Positions 44,663-59,206 of a DNA stretch of 64,000 nucleotides are shown here, piece by piece. This DNA is from Portunus trituberculatus (Eukaryota > Arthropoda > Malacostraca > Decapoda > Portunidae): the NCBI RefSeq assembly GCF_017591435.1, contig NC_059294.1, forward strand, positions 10,136,001-10,200,000, written 5' to 3'. Position numbers and translations under genes: made by a program. Below the pieces are notes generated by a model. It made no database searches, was not told the origin of the DNA, and was given only the letters and a program-made list of their open reading frames with translations. Position 1 is the first letter of the stretch, and each line of letters opens with the position of its first letter.

Positions 44663-45343
44663 CAGTCCCCAGTGAGTCTAGCAAACCTGGATTGTCGGTT
44701 GTTGGTGTCTCGGCGTGATAAACATCAAGCGTTGTCTCTAAACGGGCGGGTAGTGGCTGGGGTGAAAGGTGGTGAGGTGGAGGGCGTCATTACTTGCCTC
44801 TGCGTGCCTCCGTTGCTCAAGTCTCAATGGCAGGCACGCCCTCGAGGCATCAGGGGCGAGAGTGACCCCGCCTCGCCCATGGATCAGACGCGCAGGCATA
44901 ATAACTGTCCGATCAAAAGCCATTAAGAAGCAGCATACAATTAGCCAGTCTCGCCAGCAAACTCTTGCCATACTCGACCTTAAAGACTGGTGACATTGAG
45001 GTGATTCTCGAGCGTCCTCACTTGCCAGAGTGTATAGGTCGGGTTCCTGATTAGGTGTGCCAAAAGTTTGGATACAGGGTGTGCAGGGTGTGACAGGGTG
45101 ACAGGGTACGCCGGACAGGTTCCCTCGTAACATTTGGATCCAGGTGGTAGTAACATTTACATTTACGTAGACATGAGGAGACGAGGGGATGAAAAACACT
45201 GCACTCTATTCCCTCCCGCCGGCGTTCTATAAGGCGAAGGAGAGGTGTCCGAAACGTTTGTCGATGGAGATAAGGCTGATAAAAGGTCCATTATGTAAAC
45301 TGCTTTTAACTTCGACGTGCGCACACACACGCACGCAACGACA

Positions 45344-45416
<73 letters not shown>
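44599..45416. repeat. (GT)n and (CA)n
   Basis: GT at 44599-44659, CA at 45348-45416. Confidence 0.9.
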
Positions 45417-45417
<1 letters not shown>

Positions 45418-45848
45418 ATAAAAAAAAGTCGTACACGCATTCCGCCGCAGCAAAGAAATTATCGCTCTCAAATTATATGTTATTCACGGACATTTACTTC
45501 GTTTTGTGTCGGGTCTCCACTTTATCGCCCTCACCACTGTTCCGCCCATGGATTGTCTCCCCCAGCACTCGCGCGGCTCCCAGCTTGGTCACACTGAGAG
45601 GTCCGGGCGGGTGTGGAGGCTCGGGAAGGAGGAGGAGGGTGTCAGGATTCAAGTAGATAATTTTTCAGTGTTCACTCGTCCTTCCTGCGAGGCGACGCTA
45701 GACACCCGGGCAATAAGTTGGACGTACACAAAGCCAAAACGGTCTCACTAGTGGCCTTCCCCGTCAGGCAAGCTGGTAGGCAGGAAGAGGATCCATCAGG
45801 GACAGAGTTGTATTCCTTTACACACTTTTGGGCTCATGAGAACTATTT

Positions 45849-46024
45849 TTAACCTATTTAATACCAAGACTCCATATTCATTCTGCTTACTATTTGGTGA
45901 TTTTATACAGCTTCAGAAACTCATTAATCTTCTGACCTCCATAGACCCTTCCTAATGTCAATAAAATGATCTAATCGTACACAAATCTTAAGGATAAAAT
46001 GTGTCCCAGTACTGAAGAGGTTAA
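45849..46024 (+). mobile_element. TTAA-flanked MITE, copy 6, internally deleted
   Basis: Both TTAA ends are present, but about 35 bp between CTTCAGAAACTCA and TTAATCTTCTGACC is missing compared with other copies. Confidence 0.75.
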
Positions 46025-46621
46025 AGGCCAAAGAGGCGATTACTTTTGTTCACATGATGTTTTTTCTTTCTTTTTTTTCCAGCTGGCCACACTAATTTTT
46101 TATTGAAATGTGAATAGGATTATGAATACACTTGAAAATATCTAAAACTTTTCCTGGAGACGAGTGAAGATGGCGAAACCTTTTAAAAATATAGTTATAG
46201 AGTAATGCTGATTCCAATAGTGACTCACAAACACTATATCACTCTTTTACTAAGCCTTAAGTCCACTATAGGCATTCCTTAACCAACACCATTTGTCCCT
46301 GAGCTCCTGTCAACACTAAATGGCGATAGAAGAGAGAGAAAAAATGTCTAATCCAACGTCCCTAAGTCTGTGGAAATGTGAAAGGGAGGACTCTACCTGC
46401 CCTCATGCATCCGGGTTGTTTGGAAACGCCCCTATGTCCCCGTACTATGTTTTCACTCTTATCAGGCAAGGAGTGGTGGTGGTGATGATGGTGGAGGGTG
46501 GGGATGCTGGACTGGTCTGCAAGGGTTCCCAGAAAGCGACACAGCATCGTTGGAATAGCATGAGTGAGAGCATTGAAGAAAGTGAAAACAGGTACAGACA
46601 GGACCATTAAGGGTAGCCGGT

Positions 46622-47443
46622 AGTGGTGGTGGTGGTGGTGGTGGTGGTGAAGCAGCGGGAGATAATGATGGTTGTGGTAGTAGCTGAAGAAGGAATGGAC
46701 GGAGTATAAAAAGGAGACGAATAATTAGTTAGCCGAAAATACAAAAAAAAAAAAAAAAAAAAAATATCAATGCTGTCCATGAAACAATGATAAGAAATAA
46801 AGAAGGAACATGGAAGTAAAATCTGACGAGCACACATAAGCCAGATATAAGTAAGAAGGACACAAAACAGCGACAATAACAGAAACAACCACAGATGAAA
46901 AAAAAAAAGAATACAACAACGTCTAATCAAGAACATAACAATAACACCCTGACCAAAAACAAAGGAGAAACAAAAAACAACAACTTGACACCAAACTTTC
47001 CATCAAACCACTGTCTTGTATCTTCTCTTTACCAACCCACAACAATCACAACAGACACACCAAACCACCAAGAAGGAACTGAGTGAAAGAGGGGCCGAAG
47101 AAAAGAGAGAGAAAGAGAGAGAACACAATGACAGCAGAATAAACTAAAGAGTCAAGGAAGAGTCACAGATTAAAGAACCACCACATCCACCACCACCACC
47201 ACCACAATGACCACCATCACCACTACCCTTGGGTCCCGCTCTCCTAGTTCCTTCGTGGCCAAAGCGGAGCGTCTCTCGGCCCGGGGAACTTCCTCACCCA
47301 TTCCCCTAATGTTGCAGAACCAGGCTATTGCTGTTAGGTTCCCCGGAGTGCCCTGCGTCGCCGTGTTTTGTCCTCCTCTGCTGGAATACTAATCAGCCTC
47401 CTCTTTCTTCTCCTCCTCCTCCTCCTCCTCCTCCTCCTCCTCC
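46622..47443. repeat. Short TGG, poly(A) and CCT tracts
   Basis: TGG at 46622-46650, an A run of about 23 near 46742, CCT at 47410-47443, with A-rich unique sequence between. Confidence 0.8.
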
Positions 47444-48839
47444 TTCTTCTCCCTAGTCGTCATCTTCCTTTCCTCCTCCTTTTCTTCCTTCTTCCTTTTC
47501 TTTGATTAATTCGTGTTCTTATTTTTTCTTTCCTTTTTGATCTCTCGTTTAATTCGTTTTTATCGTTTTCTTTCTATTTTCTTTCTTCTTTTTCTTCTTC
47601 TTCTTCATCTTCTTTTCTGCGGTGACCACCCTGCAGGAATACCAACCTAATCTAGCGCTCCCTGGCGGTCCCGCGGCCAATGGGGGAGTGTTTGTAATGT
47701 TGGTATTTGTCTCTGTTGGGTCGACGCTTTGTTTGTATTAGTCATCGTAGCGTGAGCGGCGTTCCTTTGGGCTGCCCAGGCCTATAAAATACTCGGCGAT
47801 ATTAAGGAGCTTGTCTAATACACTGTGGCTGTACGTGTTGTGCTTGTTAAGATCTTGTTTGCTCCGCCCACCGCCTGATAACGTTCGAGTCCTCTTGAAT
47901 ATTTACACCTCTAAGCGAGCGGTAAAATAGCTCAATTATTGTGTATCTAATTTCTAACCCCGCTGCATTCATTATACACGTTTTAACTTCTTGCTGATCT
48001 TTGAGGAGTGAGTGCATGATTCTTCCCCTCTCCCTTTCCTACACTTCCACCCATCCCTTCCTCTCCTATCCAGTGCATGACGGCACGTACTGTACATCAA
48101 AGCGCATGTCAAGCTCCATCACTACCAATTAAACCTCGCATGAAAACTGGTCTTGCGGGGAATGCCACGTTGACGCAAACCAAGACATATTGTGACTGCA
48201 AAAATATACCGATAATACCTGACACGTTTAATGAGTATTGCACATTTTTGGAGGTCCATTCTTTCCTTCTTGAGTGGAGTGGGTTGGTTAGGGGAAGGGA
48301 GTGTTCTCTTCTCTTACTCCTGGCGAGGCTGGGGTGAGCTGAGCGATGCGAGTCATTTCCATAGCGCAACTCCACATAACTCTGACCAATTAAGGCGACG
48401 TTCAGATGTTCATGACAACGCGACACGACGCTGCATGGTAGGGGAAGAGGAGGAAGAGAAGGAGGTGATGTAGGAGAAGAAGACGAAGAAAACGAAGAAG
48501 AGAGTGATTGGTGGTATGAATTAAGGGTGAAAAAAAAATAGGAGTAAATATACCTTCCTATCTCCATTTTAATATACACAGAGTCCGTTGCCTTTTGTCC
48601 CATTGTATAAAGTAAAGGAAGAGCAAAGAACAGGTGAAGGAAATTGGAGTGAGGTGGAGTGAGTCTATGAACTGGTAAGAGTGATGAAAGGGAAAGGGAG
48701 AAAGGTGAGAGAGGAAGGGAGAGGAAGAGAGGGAAAGGAGGAAGGGGTCGAGAGGGTTGTGACATGAAGGGTTAATCCTCAAAAGGTACTTAAATTTTTT
48801 CCATCTACTTTATTCTGTCCCGTTATGGTGTTGCGGTTT

Positions 48840-48962
<123 letters not shown>

Positions 48963-49346
48963 CCAGTTCACCTTCATCTATTACCAAACCAAGAACAAAA
49001 TTGAAGCTGTGGAGTACGTGTCAGTTTCTTTTCCCTCTTAATAATACAGTTTCACACAATTATCCTTTCATTCTTTTTTTTCTTTTCTCTCTCTGTCTGT
49101 ATCAACCTCCGAGAAGAGAAGACGTAGCAAAGAAATTCAAGCTTTCTTTTCATTTTTTTGCTTTAAATATCCTGTCACTTAATTATTTATCTTTCCTACT
49201 CTTCCCTTTTCTCTTCTTCCCACGTTGCACCACACTACAGCACTTTCCTCCCTTCATTCTATTCTCCCCGTTACCACATCCTCATAAGCCGAGCACCTTC
49301 CAGCAACAGCAACAAGATAAGATGAGAGGAAAGAAGAAGAAAAAAA

Positions 49347-50071
49347 GGAGGAGGAGGAGGAGGAGGAGGAGGAGGAGGAGGAGGAGGAGGCGTAGACATT
49401 GCTATTCTTCCTTCACCCGCCGAGACCCCGCCCCCTAGACAGGCCGCGTCAGGCGCTATGAACTGCAGTCAGGCTTAAATCTTCATTAACCAGACGAAGG
49501 GGCGTGGGCTTGGGCTTTTGTGGCACTGCAGCCCACACACCAACTCCGCCCGAAAAAGCGGCTCTTAACAGGACAGTAAATCAGGCGGCGTGTGGGAGTA
49601 GGTGATGAGAGTGCGGGCGGTAGGCGGACGGACGGATGTGCAGGCTGGCTAGTGGACTCCTGAAGGTACTAACGGAGGAACAGAGAGTGTGGGTAATGGT
49701 TGTGATGGTGGTGGCTGGTATAAAAGTGAGTAAAAGATGCAGAGTAGAGGAAAGAGTAGAGTGGTGAGGTGTTAGGTGAGGTAATGGAGGAGGAGGGGGG
49801 GAGGAGGAGGAGATACTGATGAAGGGATGGAGAAATAGAGGGTGGGGATAGTGGTGATAGCTGTGGTAGGGGTGGTGGTGTGTGATATAGAGTACAGGAG
49901 AGTAAGGATAAGAGGAGAGGGAGGAGGTGTTAGTGGAGGAGGAGGAGGAGGAGGAGGAGGAGGAGGAGGAGGAGGAGGAGGAGGAGGAGGGCGGCGCTAC
50001 AAGACCACCTGGCAGTTGTACATTAACCTTATCTCTACTTGCATCGCCCTTCTGCTCTTCTGTCCTCTGCC

Positions 50072-50168
<97 letters not shown>

Positions 50169-50211
50169 TTCTTTTGGCAAGCTGTCAATAAAATAAATCG
50201 GTCATTAGGAA

Positions 50212-50270
<59 letters not shown>

Positions 50271-50395
50271 GGTGGGGGGTGGAGGGAGGTCGATGTCCGT
50301 GTATGCGAAGGTGAATGGGGCAAGGTGGGTCCTGTGTGTTGACTGTGAGGTTTACCAACACAACTCAGGTGAAACGTCCGGGCAGGTGCTAGGGC

Positions 50396-50466
<71 letters not shown>
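49347..50466. repeat. GAG, TC, GA and GT tract cluster
   Basis: GAG at 49347-49390 and 49936-49990; TC at 50076-50166 facing GA at 50215-50264; GT at 50398-50466. Confidence 0.9.
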
Positions 50467-50467
<1 letters not shown>

Positions 50468-50879
50468 TGTAGCGTAACGATTTCAAGGAATGCGAAGTAA
50501 GACAATATGGAAAAGAAAAAGAGAATGTATGAATGAATGAATGAATGAACGAAGAAAGTAAGGAATGTGTGGAATAAAGAAAGGATGAATAGTCTACAGG
50601 GAGAAAACGAAGAAAGAGATGAAGGAATGAAGGAAGAAAAATAAGGAATGAGGAAGTAAATAAGAGAATGAAAGTATTGAATGACTAAAAAAAAGGAATG
50701 AAAAAAAAGATAAAATAAACAAGGAGCAAGAAAGCAGTGATGGAGAACGTAAAGGAAAAGGGGAATAAGAAACAAATGATGAAAAGGGAGGAAGAAGGGA
50801 AAGAATGTTAAACAGGTGGGTGAGATGGAGGGAAGGAAGGAGGAGAGGAAGGAGGGAGGTGTTAAGGAAAAAAATTAAT

Positions 50880-50942
<63 letters not shown>

Positions 50943-51010
50943 ATAATACATTTGAGCTTTTTTCAGTCTGTGTGCATTTTCACGTATGACTTCAAGTACA
51001 ACAGTTCATT

Positions 51011-51069
<59 letters not shown>

Positions 51070-51478
51070 GCTTCCCGTCCCCATGTTTTGTTTACTTCTG
51101 CGTCACTTTCCCTCGCCTCCCTGTGACTCTTTCTTTCTCTCTTTCTTTCCTTCTTTTCTTTCACTTTCATTACGTCAAGTTTTTGTTTCCTGACTCACCA
51201 CTTGGCTGCCTGACTTCGTTGACTTTTACATGTTCATTTCACAATTTTCCTCTTTATTTTCCCTCTTGCTTTTCCCTCATTCTCTTTCAGCTCTATTTCT
51301 CCTTTTCTTACTTTTTCTCCCTTTCTTTCTTTAGTTTTTCCTCTCTTCTCTTTCCTCTGACTGTCATTTCCTTTTTGTTTTGTTTTTCTTTTCTTCTCTC
51401 CATCAAGTCTTCACACACTTCCTTTTCACTAATTCTTTCCTTCCCTCTTTTTTTCACTGTTTTTGTTTCCACGTTTCT

Positions 51479-51534
<56 letters not shown>
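50880..51534. repeat. (GT)n, (CA)n and (GA)n
   Basis: GT at 50880-50941, complementary CA at 51016-51064, GA at 51485-51534. Confidence 0.9.
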
Positions 51535-51535
51535 A

Positions 51536-51672
51536 ACTAACAAATAAAACTAAACATCAACTACCCAATACATTCACACATACACACAACACACATCCAG
51601 AATAACTAACAAAAACAAAAAAAACATCAGCTTCCCATTACACTCACACATACACACAACACACATCCAGAC
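51536..51672. repeat. Tandem duplication of about 70 bp
   Basis: Two adjacent units each ending CACACAACACACATCCAGA and beginning AACTAACAAA, directly after a (GA)n tract. Confidence 0.7.
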
Positions 51673-53571
51673 ACACACGATTCACTTGGCCAGCAGTTTT
51701 CCATTGATTTCCTAGCTCTTCTTTCCTTCTCTGCCAGTGACGGCCTTGCGCGGCGTATCCGGGACCCTGTCAGGTATAATGTATGTGTCTAATCTTTTGC
51801 TGCTTCTCTTAATAAACGCTGGTGGCGGGTGGTGGGCGAGCAGACACCTGTGGGGGGTCCTGCGTTGTGGAGGAGGATTAGGAGAAGGAGGAGGAGGTAT
51901 AGAAAAAGAAGCTACATATGTGCAACATTTATGAGACCACACCTGAACTATGTGATACAGTTCTAGTTATCAAATTACCAGGAGGAGGAGGAGGAGGAGG
52001 AGTTGGTAGTGATAGTAGAAGAGGAGGAGAAGGACAAGAAAGAGGAGGATTTAAAGGAGCGGTAGGACAAGAACGAGAAGAAAGAAAATGATGAGGAAAC
52101 GACAAGAAAAAGCAAGATAAAATTGACAAAGAAGAAAAAATAGAACAGATAATTGTAAAAAAAGAAAATAAACGTGATTCTTTACAGCTCTTGAAGACTA
52201 AACTAAAAATAACACCGCTCCATCATCTCTCCAGCTTACTCGCACCATCACACCCTCACACAAACACGCATCCTAGACTATTTAATCCCATGACTCAGCT
52301 TTTAAACCTCCACTTAGAATAATCTCCTTATAGACGCGTGTCATTTCCAAACTGGAGGCGTGAATATGAGACGAACACTGCTTTCATAATTAATAAAGGC
52401 GAGTGGATGTGTAGGCAAGGCACGTACTAAACTAACCTGCCGGCGGGGGGTCCAGGGAGGGGCGGGACGGGGCGTTACCTGCGAACTGGGCGGGGGCGTG
52501 AATAGCAGAGGGCGGGTTGGTGGTGATGTTGGTGGTGGTGGTGGTGGTGGTTGGGATGAAGGAGAAACTGAAGTAATGGGAAAAAAAATAGTATTGGAGG
52601 AAGTAGATGAAGAAGGATGAGGAGGAGACAAATTAGAGGAAAAGAAGGAAGTGATGGTGATAAATAAAGACGAAAGAATAAAAATGAAAAAAGGGGAGAA
52701 AATAGAAGATGGAAGACGAAACAATGTAGAGAAAGGAGGAGAAAGAAGGTGATGTAAATGGGTGACAGAGGAAAATAAAAAAAAGAAGGAAAAAATGAGG
52801 AAAAGAAAGAAAGGAGAGAATTGGGATGTCTAACACTAGAGGGAAGGGGAAAACGAAGAGAAGGAAAAGCAAAAATGGAAAAGCAAAAGAGAATATGGAG
52901 AGATATAACATGAGAGGAAATAAGAGAGGGATAGCAGAGAAAAGAGGAAGATGAGGCGTAGCATGAGAGGGAAGGGAGGGGAAAGAGGAGGATGGAGAGG
53001 CAGGGAAGGAAAGGAGTGGCACGGGTGGAGAGGGAGAGGCAGAGGACACACCCGCGGTAAGTACATGGGGCAGCAGGATGTGAGGGTGGGCGGGGCACGA
53101 GAAACAAGACGAGGAAAGGAGGAAGAAAAAAATTGAGTAAATACAAATACAGGAATATACTACAAAATTTCACTCCAAGAAACATAAATACACACAAAAA
53201 AAATATACACTCGAGAAGAAAAATAAAATTGGAGGAATATTTTTTTTGGTTTTGGAATCGAGAGAAAAAAAAAGGAGGAAGGAATAAATAAAAAAAAGAC
53301 AGGTTTATTTTTTAGTAAGAGCGATTATTATGTGTTTATGTTTTTCAGCAGCGAGTGTAAACAAACAGTGTGTAGACAAAGCGAACTGAAAAAAAAAGGA
53401 AGTACAAAGATCGATAAATGTAAAATATGAACGAGAATATGAAGAGGTCACGGACTTTGCAGATTTTTACCAGAAAGATTTTTAAATAAGACCAGGAAGT
53501 GAACTGTGAAGGCTACATGTTACAAAAAAATAATAATAGATAAATGTTATAATAATTCATTGGGTGTGTTC

Positions 53572-53999
<428 letters not shown>

Positions 54000-54165
54000 C
54001 ACGGAGGCATATCATCCTTGGCACTTTCTTACAAACACAAAGGACAAATAGAAAGAATGACAGTATTTCTCTTTCTATTATTTGTTTTCCCATCTGCCTT
54101 GTTCTCATTCTCTCCATCCTAGCCATTCTATTACTCCACCTTTCTTTCCTCTAATTCTTACCTTA

Positions 54166-54342
54166 AAATTTATGTACGATTAGACCATTTTATTGACATT
54201 AGGAAGGGTCTATGGAGGTCAGAAGATTAATGGCCAGAGTCTTCACTATTCTAATACTCCACATGAGTCTCTGAAGCTGTATAAAATCACCAAATAGTAA
54301 GCAGAATGAATATGAAAACGCGTTATGTTTTAAAGGGATTAA
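54166..54342 (-). mobile_element. TTAA-flanked MITE, copy 7, one end truncated
   Basis: The CCCCTTCAGTACTGGG end is absent, and similarity starts at about TTAAAATTTATGTACGATTA. The far end is GTTTTAAAGGGATTAA. Confidence 0.72.
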
Positions 54343-54484
54343 AAGTCATCCTCTTCCATCTCCTTTTTTCCTTTCCAATAAAAGAAAAGACCTGATAATT
54401 ACCCAACTCTTTGATCTTTCTTTTTTTTTCTTCCTTTACAACATGTATCCTCTGCTTTTTTTTCCGCATTTTCCCTAGTCTTCC

Positions 54485-54526
54485 TTCACATTATCCTCCT
54501 CCTCCCTCTCCTCCTCCTCCTCCTCC

Positions 54527-54572
<46 letters not shown>

Positions 54573-55203
54573 CCTTCTTTTCCTTATTCATCTCCAGTTC
54601 CTCCTATTTCTCTCACTTGCAGTCATATTTTCTTCACTTTTAAATAACAGAATCCCACACAAACAACCCCATCTACTGCTGTTTGTTCCTCCCTTGTCCT
54701 GTCTCCCTGTTCCTCCTTCTCCTCCTCCTCCTCCCCCTCCTACTCCTTCTCCTCCTCTTCCTCTTTGCATGTAGGTGAACGCACTCATTCTTCCGCACCA
54801 CCGTTAAGCTCAAATGTAAAACTACGCTTCTTAACGCAGTGGGCAAGTATCGGGCGAGTGGCGCTTACAGTCCCAGCAGTAAAGTAGCAGTGGCCGGCGA
54901 CTTTAAAGTAAAAGCAGCAAGAGGGAACAGCAGGAGCTAATGGTGACGAGAGGGAACACTGGCACGTGACGGGAATACACTTCAAGAAGCTGGAGGAGGA
55001 GGAGGAGGAGGAGGAGGAGGAGGAGGAGGAGGAGGAGGAGGAGGAGGAGGAGGAGCAACAGGAAGAGGACTAGATGGTGAAGGAGGTAGAGGTGGTGGTG
55101 ATGGAGAGAAGGGTAATTTAAAAGAAGAAAGAGCAAGAAGAAAAGGGAGCAGAAGAATATGCACGGTAAACTTAATGAAAAAGACTAATTTTATGTAGTA
55201 AGC

Positions 55204-55259
<56 letters not shown>

Positions 55260-55503
55260 AAAGTGATAGTAGTAGTGATAGTAGTAGTGAACGATACCAC
55301 TATCAAAATAATATGAATAATGTGTTTATGATTAAAATATATTCAGTTTGTTATTCTTAAAAGGAAGAAAATGAGGCAAAGTGACAAACAGATAAATGAG
55401 ATCAAGATGAGGATGCAACTCCACCCAGAGGACTAGAGGGCGAGGAGGAGGAGGAGGAGGAGGAGGAGGAGGAGGAGGAGGAGGAGGAGGAGGAGGAGGA
55501 GGA
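54485..55503. repeat. CCT, CAT, GGA and TAG tract cluster
   Basis: CAT at 54527-54569 after CCT; GGA at 54993-55053; TAG at 55205-55258; GGA at 55442-55503. Confidence 0.88.
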
Positions 55504-56656
55504 CAAGGAGGAAGAGGAGGAGAGGAAGAGAGATAAGGAGAGAGAGGGACATAAAGGTGGGGGAGAAGAAGGAGCAGCAAGAGAATGGTGGAGATAAAGA
55601 GAAGGAAAATGTAGTGGTGGTGGTGGTGGTGGTGGTTGTGGCGCGTGGTCCTCGGGTAGGCCACTCGGGATAAACCTTGGCCTGCAGGCAGGTCACAGGA
55701 ACACTGGCGGGGACAATAACCTTTTGTTTGTAAATGAAGTTGTTTGTAGGGTGGTCAGGTGTGCTCCTCTTCCTCCCTCTCTCCCCTTGACCCTCCCCTT
55801 CTGTTTACGCTGCTGTTACCTGAGCCAGCGCCGTCACACCTGGCTAATTAGTGGATGGGAGGGAAAAGACGTGTTTCAATTGTGGCCGAAGGATTTACGA
55901 TACTTAGGATGACACTGCTGAGAAATCCTGTGAGCGAGGCAGTATTTACGACACGATACTCCCGGACAATGCGAATTATAAACAGGAAAAAAAAAAGCAT
56001 TCTGAACATTAATCCTTCTCGTGCTTGCTGTCCCGACCTGCCACACACCCTTGGACAATGGCCGGGTGCTTGCCTCCCTGCGAGCCACAGTCATGTCGCT
56101 TTCTGGATGGATGGTCAGGGTTGAGCAGCATACCTCAGCCTCCCCAAGCCTCGCCTTGACGTTATTCCCCGCGCCTGTATAGAGATGTACACACGCGGCT
56201 CTTATCTTAATTTATTCCCCTGTAATCTGACGGGGCCGGTGTTGGCTGTAATACACTTGGGTTCTCATAAGAGGCGGGAGATAAGACTTGTGTGTCGCTG
56301 AGGAGACTAAGGAAGGCTAAAGGAGACTGAAGATTCCACTACTACCACCACTAACACCACTATCTCGGCCTCAGTCCAATAGGTGTGTAACAGGTGTACT
56401 ATTCCCCCAGGTGTGTTCCCTCAGGTGTATTCTCATTAGTGGTATTGAGAGGAAAGTTCCAAGAGGGCAGTCAGCCGAGGAGGAATGTCGCCCCGGTGCC
56501 TGCGTGTGCATGTCGAGTGTCTGGAGTGTCAGGCGTGCGTGGGGCGGCCCGGACCTCCCCACCTGGCCCACACTGGTGCTCAGGGGCGTGGCAGGCTGAG
56601 GGAATTTACCAGGAAAAATTTGACGGTGGGATGTACTTAGAGGAGGAGAAAAAGAA

Positions 56657-56701
56657 GGAGGAGGAGGAGGAGGAGGAGGAGGAGGAGGAGGAGGAGGAGG
56701 A
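56657..56701. repeat. (GGA)n
   Basis: 45-bp tract. Confidence 0.9.
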
Positions 56702-57333
56702 AGTTGCATTATGAGAAAGAGAAGATGAAGGGGACTGAAGGATGTAGCGAGAAAGAGGAGAAGGCGGAGGAGAATTGTAATTTGTTGTATTGAGAGGAGA
56801 AACTATAGGACTTCCAAGGCATTTCAAACAACAGCACTTCTCTCTGTCCTTATTAGTCTTCTGAACACTCATTACATTATTAGAAAGAAAAAGTATCCAC
56901 AACATAAAAAGAAAGTTTCATCTACGTCTCCCATTGTTTGTATAGGTAAGAGAAAAAGAGTAGGAGGAGGAGGAGGAGGAAGAAGAGGAAGAGATCTGGA
57001 TGGTGTTATCAGGTCGCGTCACCACCGCCATTCCACCCAAGAGACACCAATACGGCCTCCTTTGCCTCCCTCTAGTGTGTGAAAAAGGACCTTACATGTT
57101 GCCTGGCGGGGAAGAGACAGACGGACAGGGGTTGGGGCGGACAGGGGCAGAAGAAGACAAGGACAGGGGGGTGGACGGTGCGCAGCGGGACGGGTCGTAT
57201 TTAGAAGGGGAAGAAAAAAAGCAGGTTGTATTGCTGATCACGAAAAAGGAATACATCTAGAATAAATAGGAATCGATAAAGAAATGCTATAAATAAATAA
57301 ATAAATGAAAATCTAGCTCGTGTGTGTGTGTGT

Positions 57334-57626
57334 TTCACTGTTTGATCTGCTGCAGTCTCTGACGAGACAGCCAGACGTTACCCTACGGAACGAGCTCAGA
57401 GCTCATTATTTCCGATCTTCGGATAGGCCTGAGACCAGGCACACATCACACACCGGGACAACAAGGTCACAACTCCTCGATTTACATCCCGTACCTACTC
57501 ACTGCTAGGTGAACAGGGGCTACACGTGAAAGGAGACACACCCAAATATCTCCACCCGGCCAGGGAATCGAACCCTGGTCCTCTGGCTGTGTGTGTCAGC
57601 GCTCTAACCACTGAGCTACCGGAGAG
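57334..57626 (-). mobile_element. Full-length tRNA-derived SINE
   Basis: Read on the - strand, the 5' end folds as a tRNA: A box TAGCTCAGTGG near 57620-57610 and B box GGTTCGATTCC at 57574-57564, with T-stem CCAGG/CCTGG. The anticodon loop is degenerate (ACACACA). A unique body of about 215 bp follows, ending CAGATCAAACAGTGAAA and a (CA)n tail at about 57334-57320. The element carries an internal Pol III promoter and relies on a LINE for movement (family knowledge). A 3' fragment of the same family is at 14148-14265. Confidence 0.8.
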
Positions 57627-57684
57627 TGAGAAACGGGCAGGAGACATATTGAGACCCACACGATGACATCCGCCCTTGCGTGGG

Positions 57685-57687
<3 letters not shown>

Positions 57688-57727
<40 letters not shown>
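57688..57727. repeat. (GA)n next to the SINE
   Basis: 40-bp tract about 60 bp beyond the SINE head. Confidence 0.9.
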
Positions 57728-57730
<3 letters not shown>

Positions 57731-57942
57731 GGAGGATGAAGAGCTAAAAAATAAAGGAAACGAAAAATGAAAGACGAACAAAAATATAACGAGCGACAAA
57801 CGATCACCAATAACACGTACACACTTTCAACATCGTAATAAACTTTGAAATCCAATAAGAAAATAAACCAATATATGAAAATAAACCAATATATATTTCT
57901 TCCCACTCATCTTCCTCCATGAATACAAGATTAGTTACTGAA

Positions 57943-58154
57943 TTAACCTCTTCAATACCATGACGCGTTTCCATATTCATTCTGCTTACTATTTGGTGAT
58001 TTCATACAGCTTCAGAAACTTATGTGGGAGGATTAAAATAGTGAAGACTGGCCATTAATCTTCTCACTTCCATAGACCCTTCCTAATGTCAATAAAATGG
58101 TCTAATCGTACACAAATCTCAAGGAAAAAATGTGTCCCAGTACTGAAGAGGTAA
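57943..58154 (+). mobile_element. TTAA-flanked MITE, copy 8
   Basis: Left end TTAACCTCTTCAATACCATG intact; right end GTACTGAAGAGGTAAAG with a damaged TTAA. It lies 317 bp beyond the full-length SINE. Confidence 0.75.
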
Positions 58155-59149
58155 AGCGAGGCAACATTCAAGATATGGCTTGGTACGGACAAGGAAGCAA
58201 AAGGAACATCATATCGTCCTGGTGTTCGATAAAAGACTAAGAACTGTTTGCTCTCCCTTCACCAGCAGTTCAGTGGCGTGTGTGGGTCACTAGGCCACTC
58301 TTGCCACCACCGAAGGCTGATCTGATTCTTGGGAGGAGCATAGAGAGGGTACAGTACAACGTATCTTTCTCTCCTATTCGTCTTCCATAATTCCTTCGTT
58401 CCTGTTTTTCTTTTATTGGTATGCCTGACTGTAGATGTTTAAAGAAGTGTTATTTATTTTTCTTATTAGAATGTTTTTATCTTATCACTTCATAGCTTTT
58501 GGAATGAGGTAACGTATGATTCAGTTCCTGCAGCATGTTCAGTCAATAATTTTGGCAATCAATCAATCATTCAGTCAATCAGTAAATCAATCAGTCACTC
58601 CCTCCCTCAGACACACCCAGCTGAACTCAATCCATTTATCTCCTCGTCTATGTATTAATTTTGCTAGTGAAGGTAATAAGAAGTTTTTGTATGAAAATAA
58701 GATGAATTTATGGATAGAGATGATGGGAGGGTGCAGGGATGTAAGTTTCATACAAGAACTGCCTCATGTATAATCTTACTGGCATCTTACAACTCTTATG
58801 GTCTTTTCTTCCAGCATAGACCCTTAATATCTTCTTCTACGCTTTGGTATTCAGTTAAGTATAAAGCTGCAAGAGTCCAAGGTGATGTTAGACATGGTTT
58901 GATAATCCGTAAGTGACCGCTTAAAGTAAGAAAAATTCGCGTTTGTTCGCTAAACACAGAGCGAGTCACCTCATCCCACTCCTCCCTGTTTACGTAGCGG
59001 TGAGGACTTGTCTTCTATAAAAATCTGACGCCGAGTTTTCTTCTCTTTTCGAAACTTATCGAAAACTCGCAACCCGGAAGACTGTGCCGTAAAGTTTTAT
59101 GGAGGGAGTTCGCTGGTCCGTCCGATGGGTGGAGGGGGAGGGGCAGAGG

Positions 59150-59206
59150 TGGCGGGGCTCGAACCTGGGAGAGCACACGAGCTACACCGCCGCCACTCCT
59201 AAAGAT
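59150..59206 (-). mobile_element. Possible degenerate tRNA-like SINE head
   Basis: On the - strand TGTAGCTCGTGTG is followed 8 bases later by CAGGTTCGAGCCCCGCC, which resembles a B box and T-arm. The D-arm to anticodon interval is far too short for a tRNA, so this is at best a deleted relic. Confidence 0.3.

Noticed and set aside
44738..45199. 153-codon - strand open frame without simple repeats
   Set aside because: No recognisable motif, no splice-site support, and a composition (Cys, His, Pro, Arg mixture) typical of chance frames in GC-moderate DNA.
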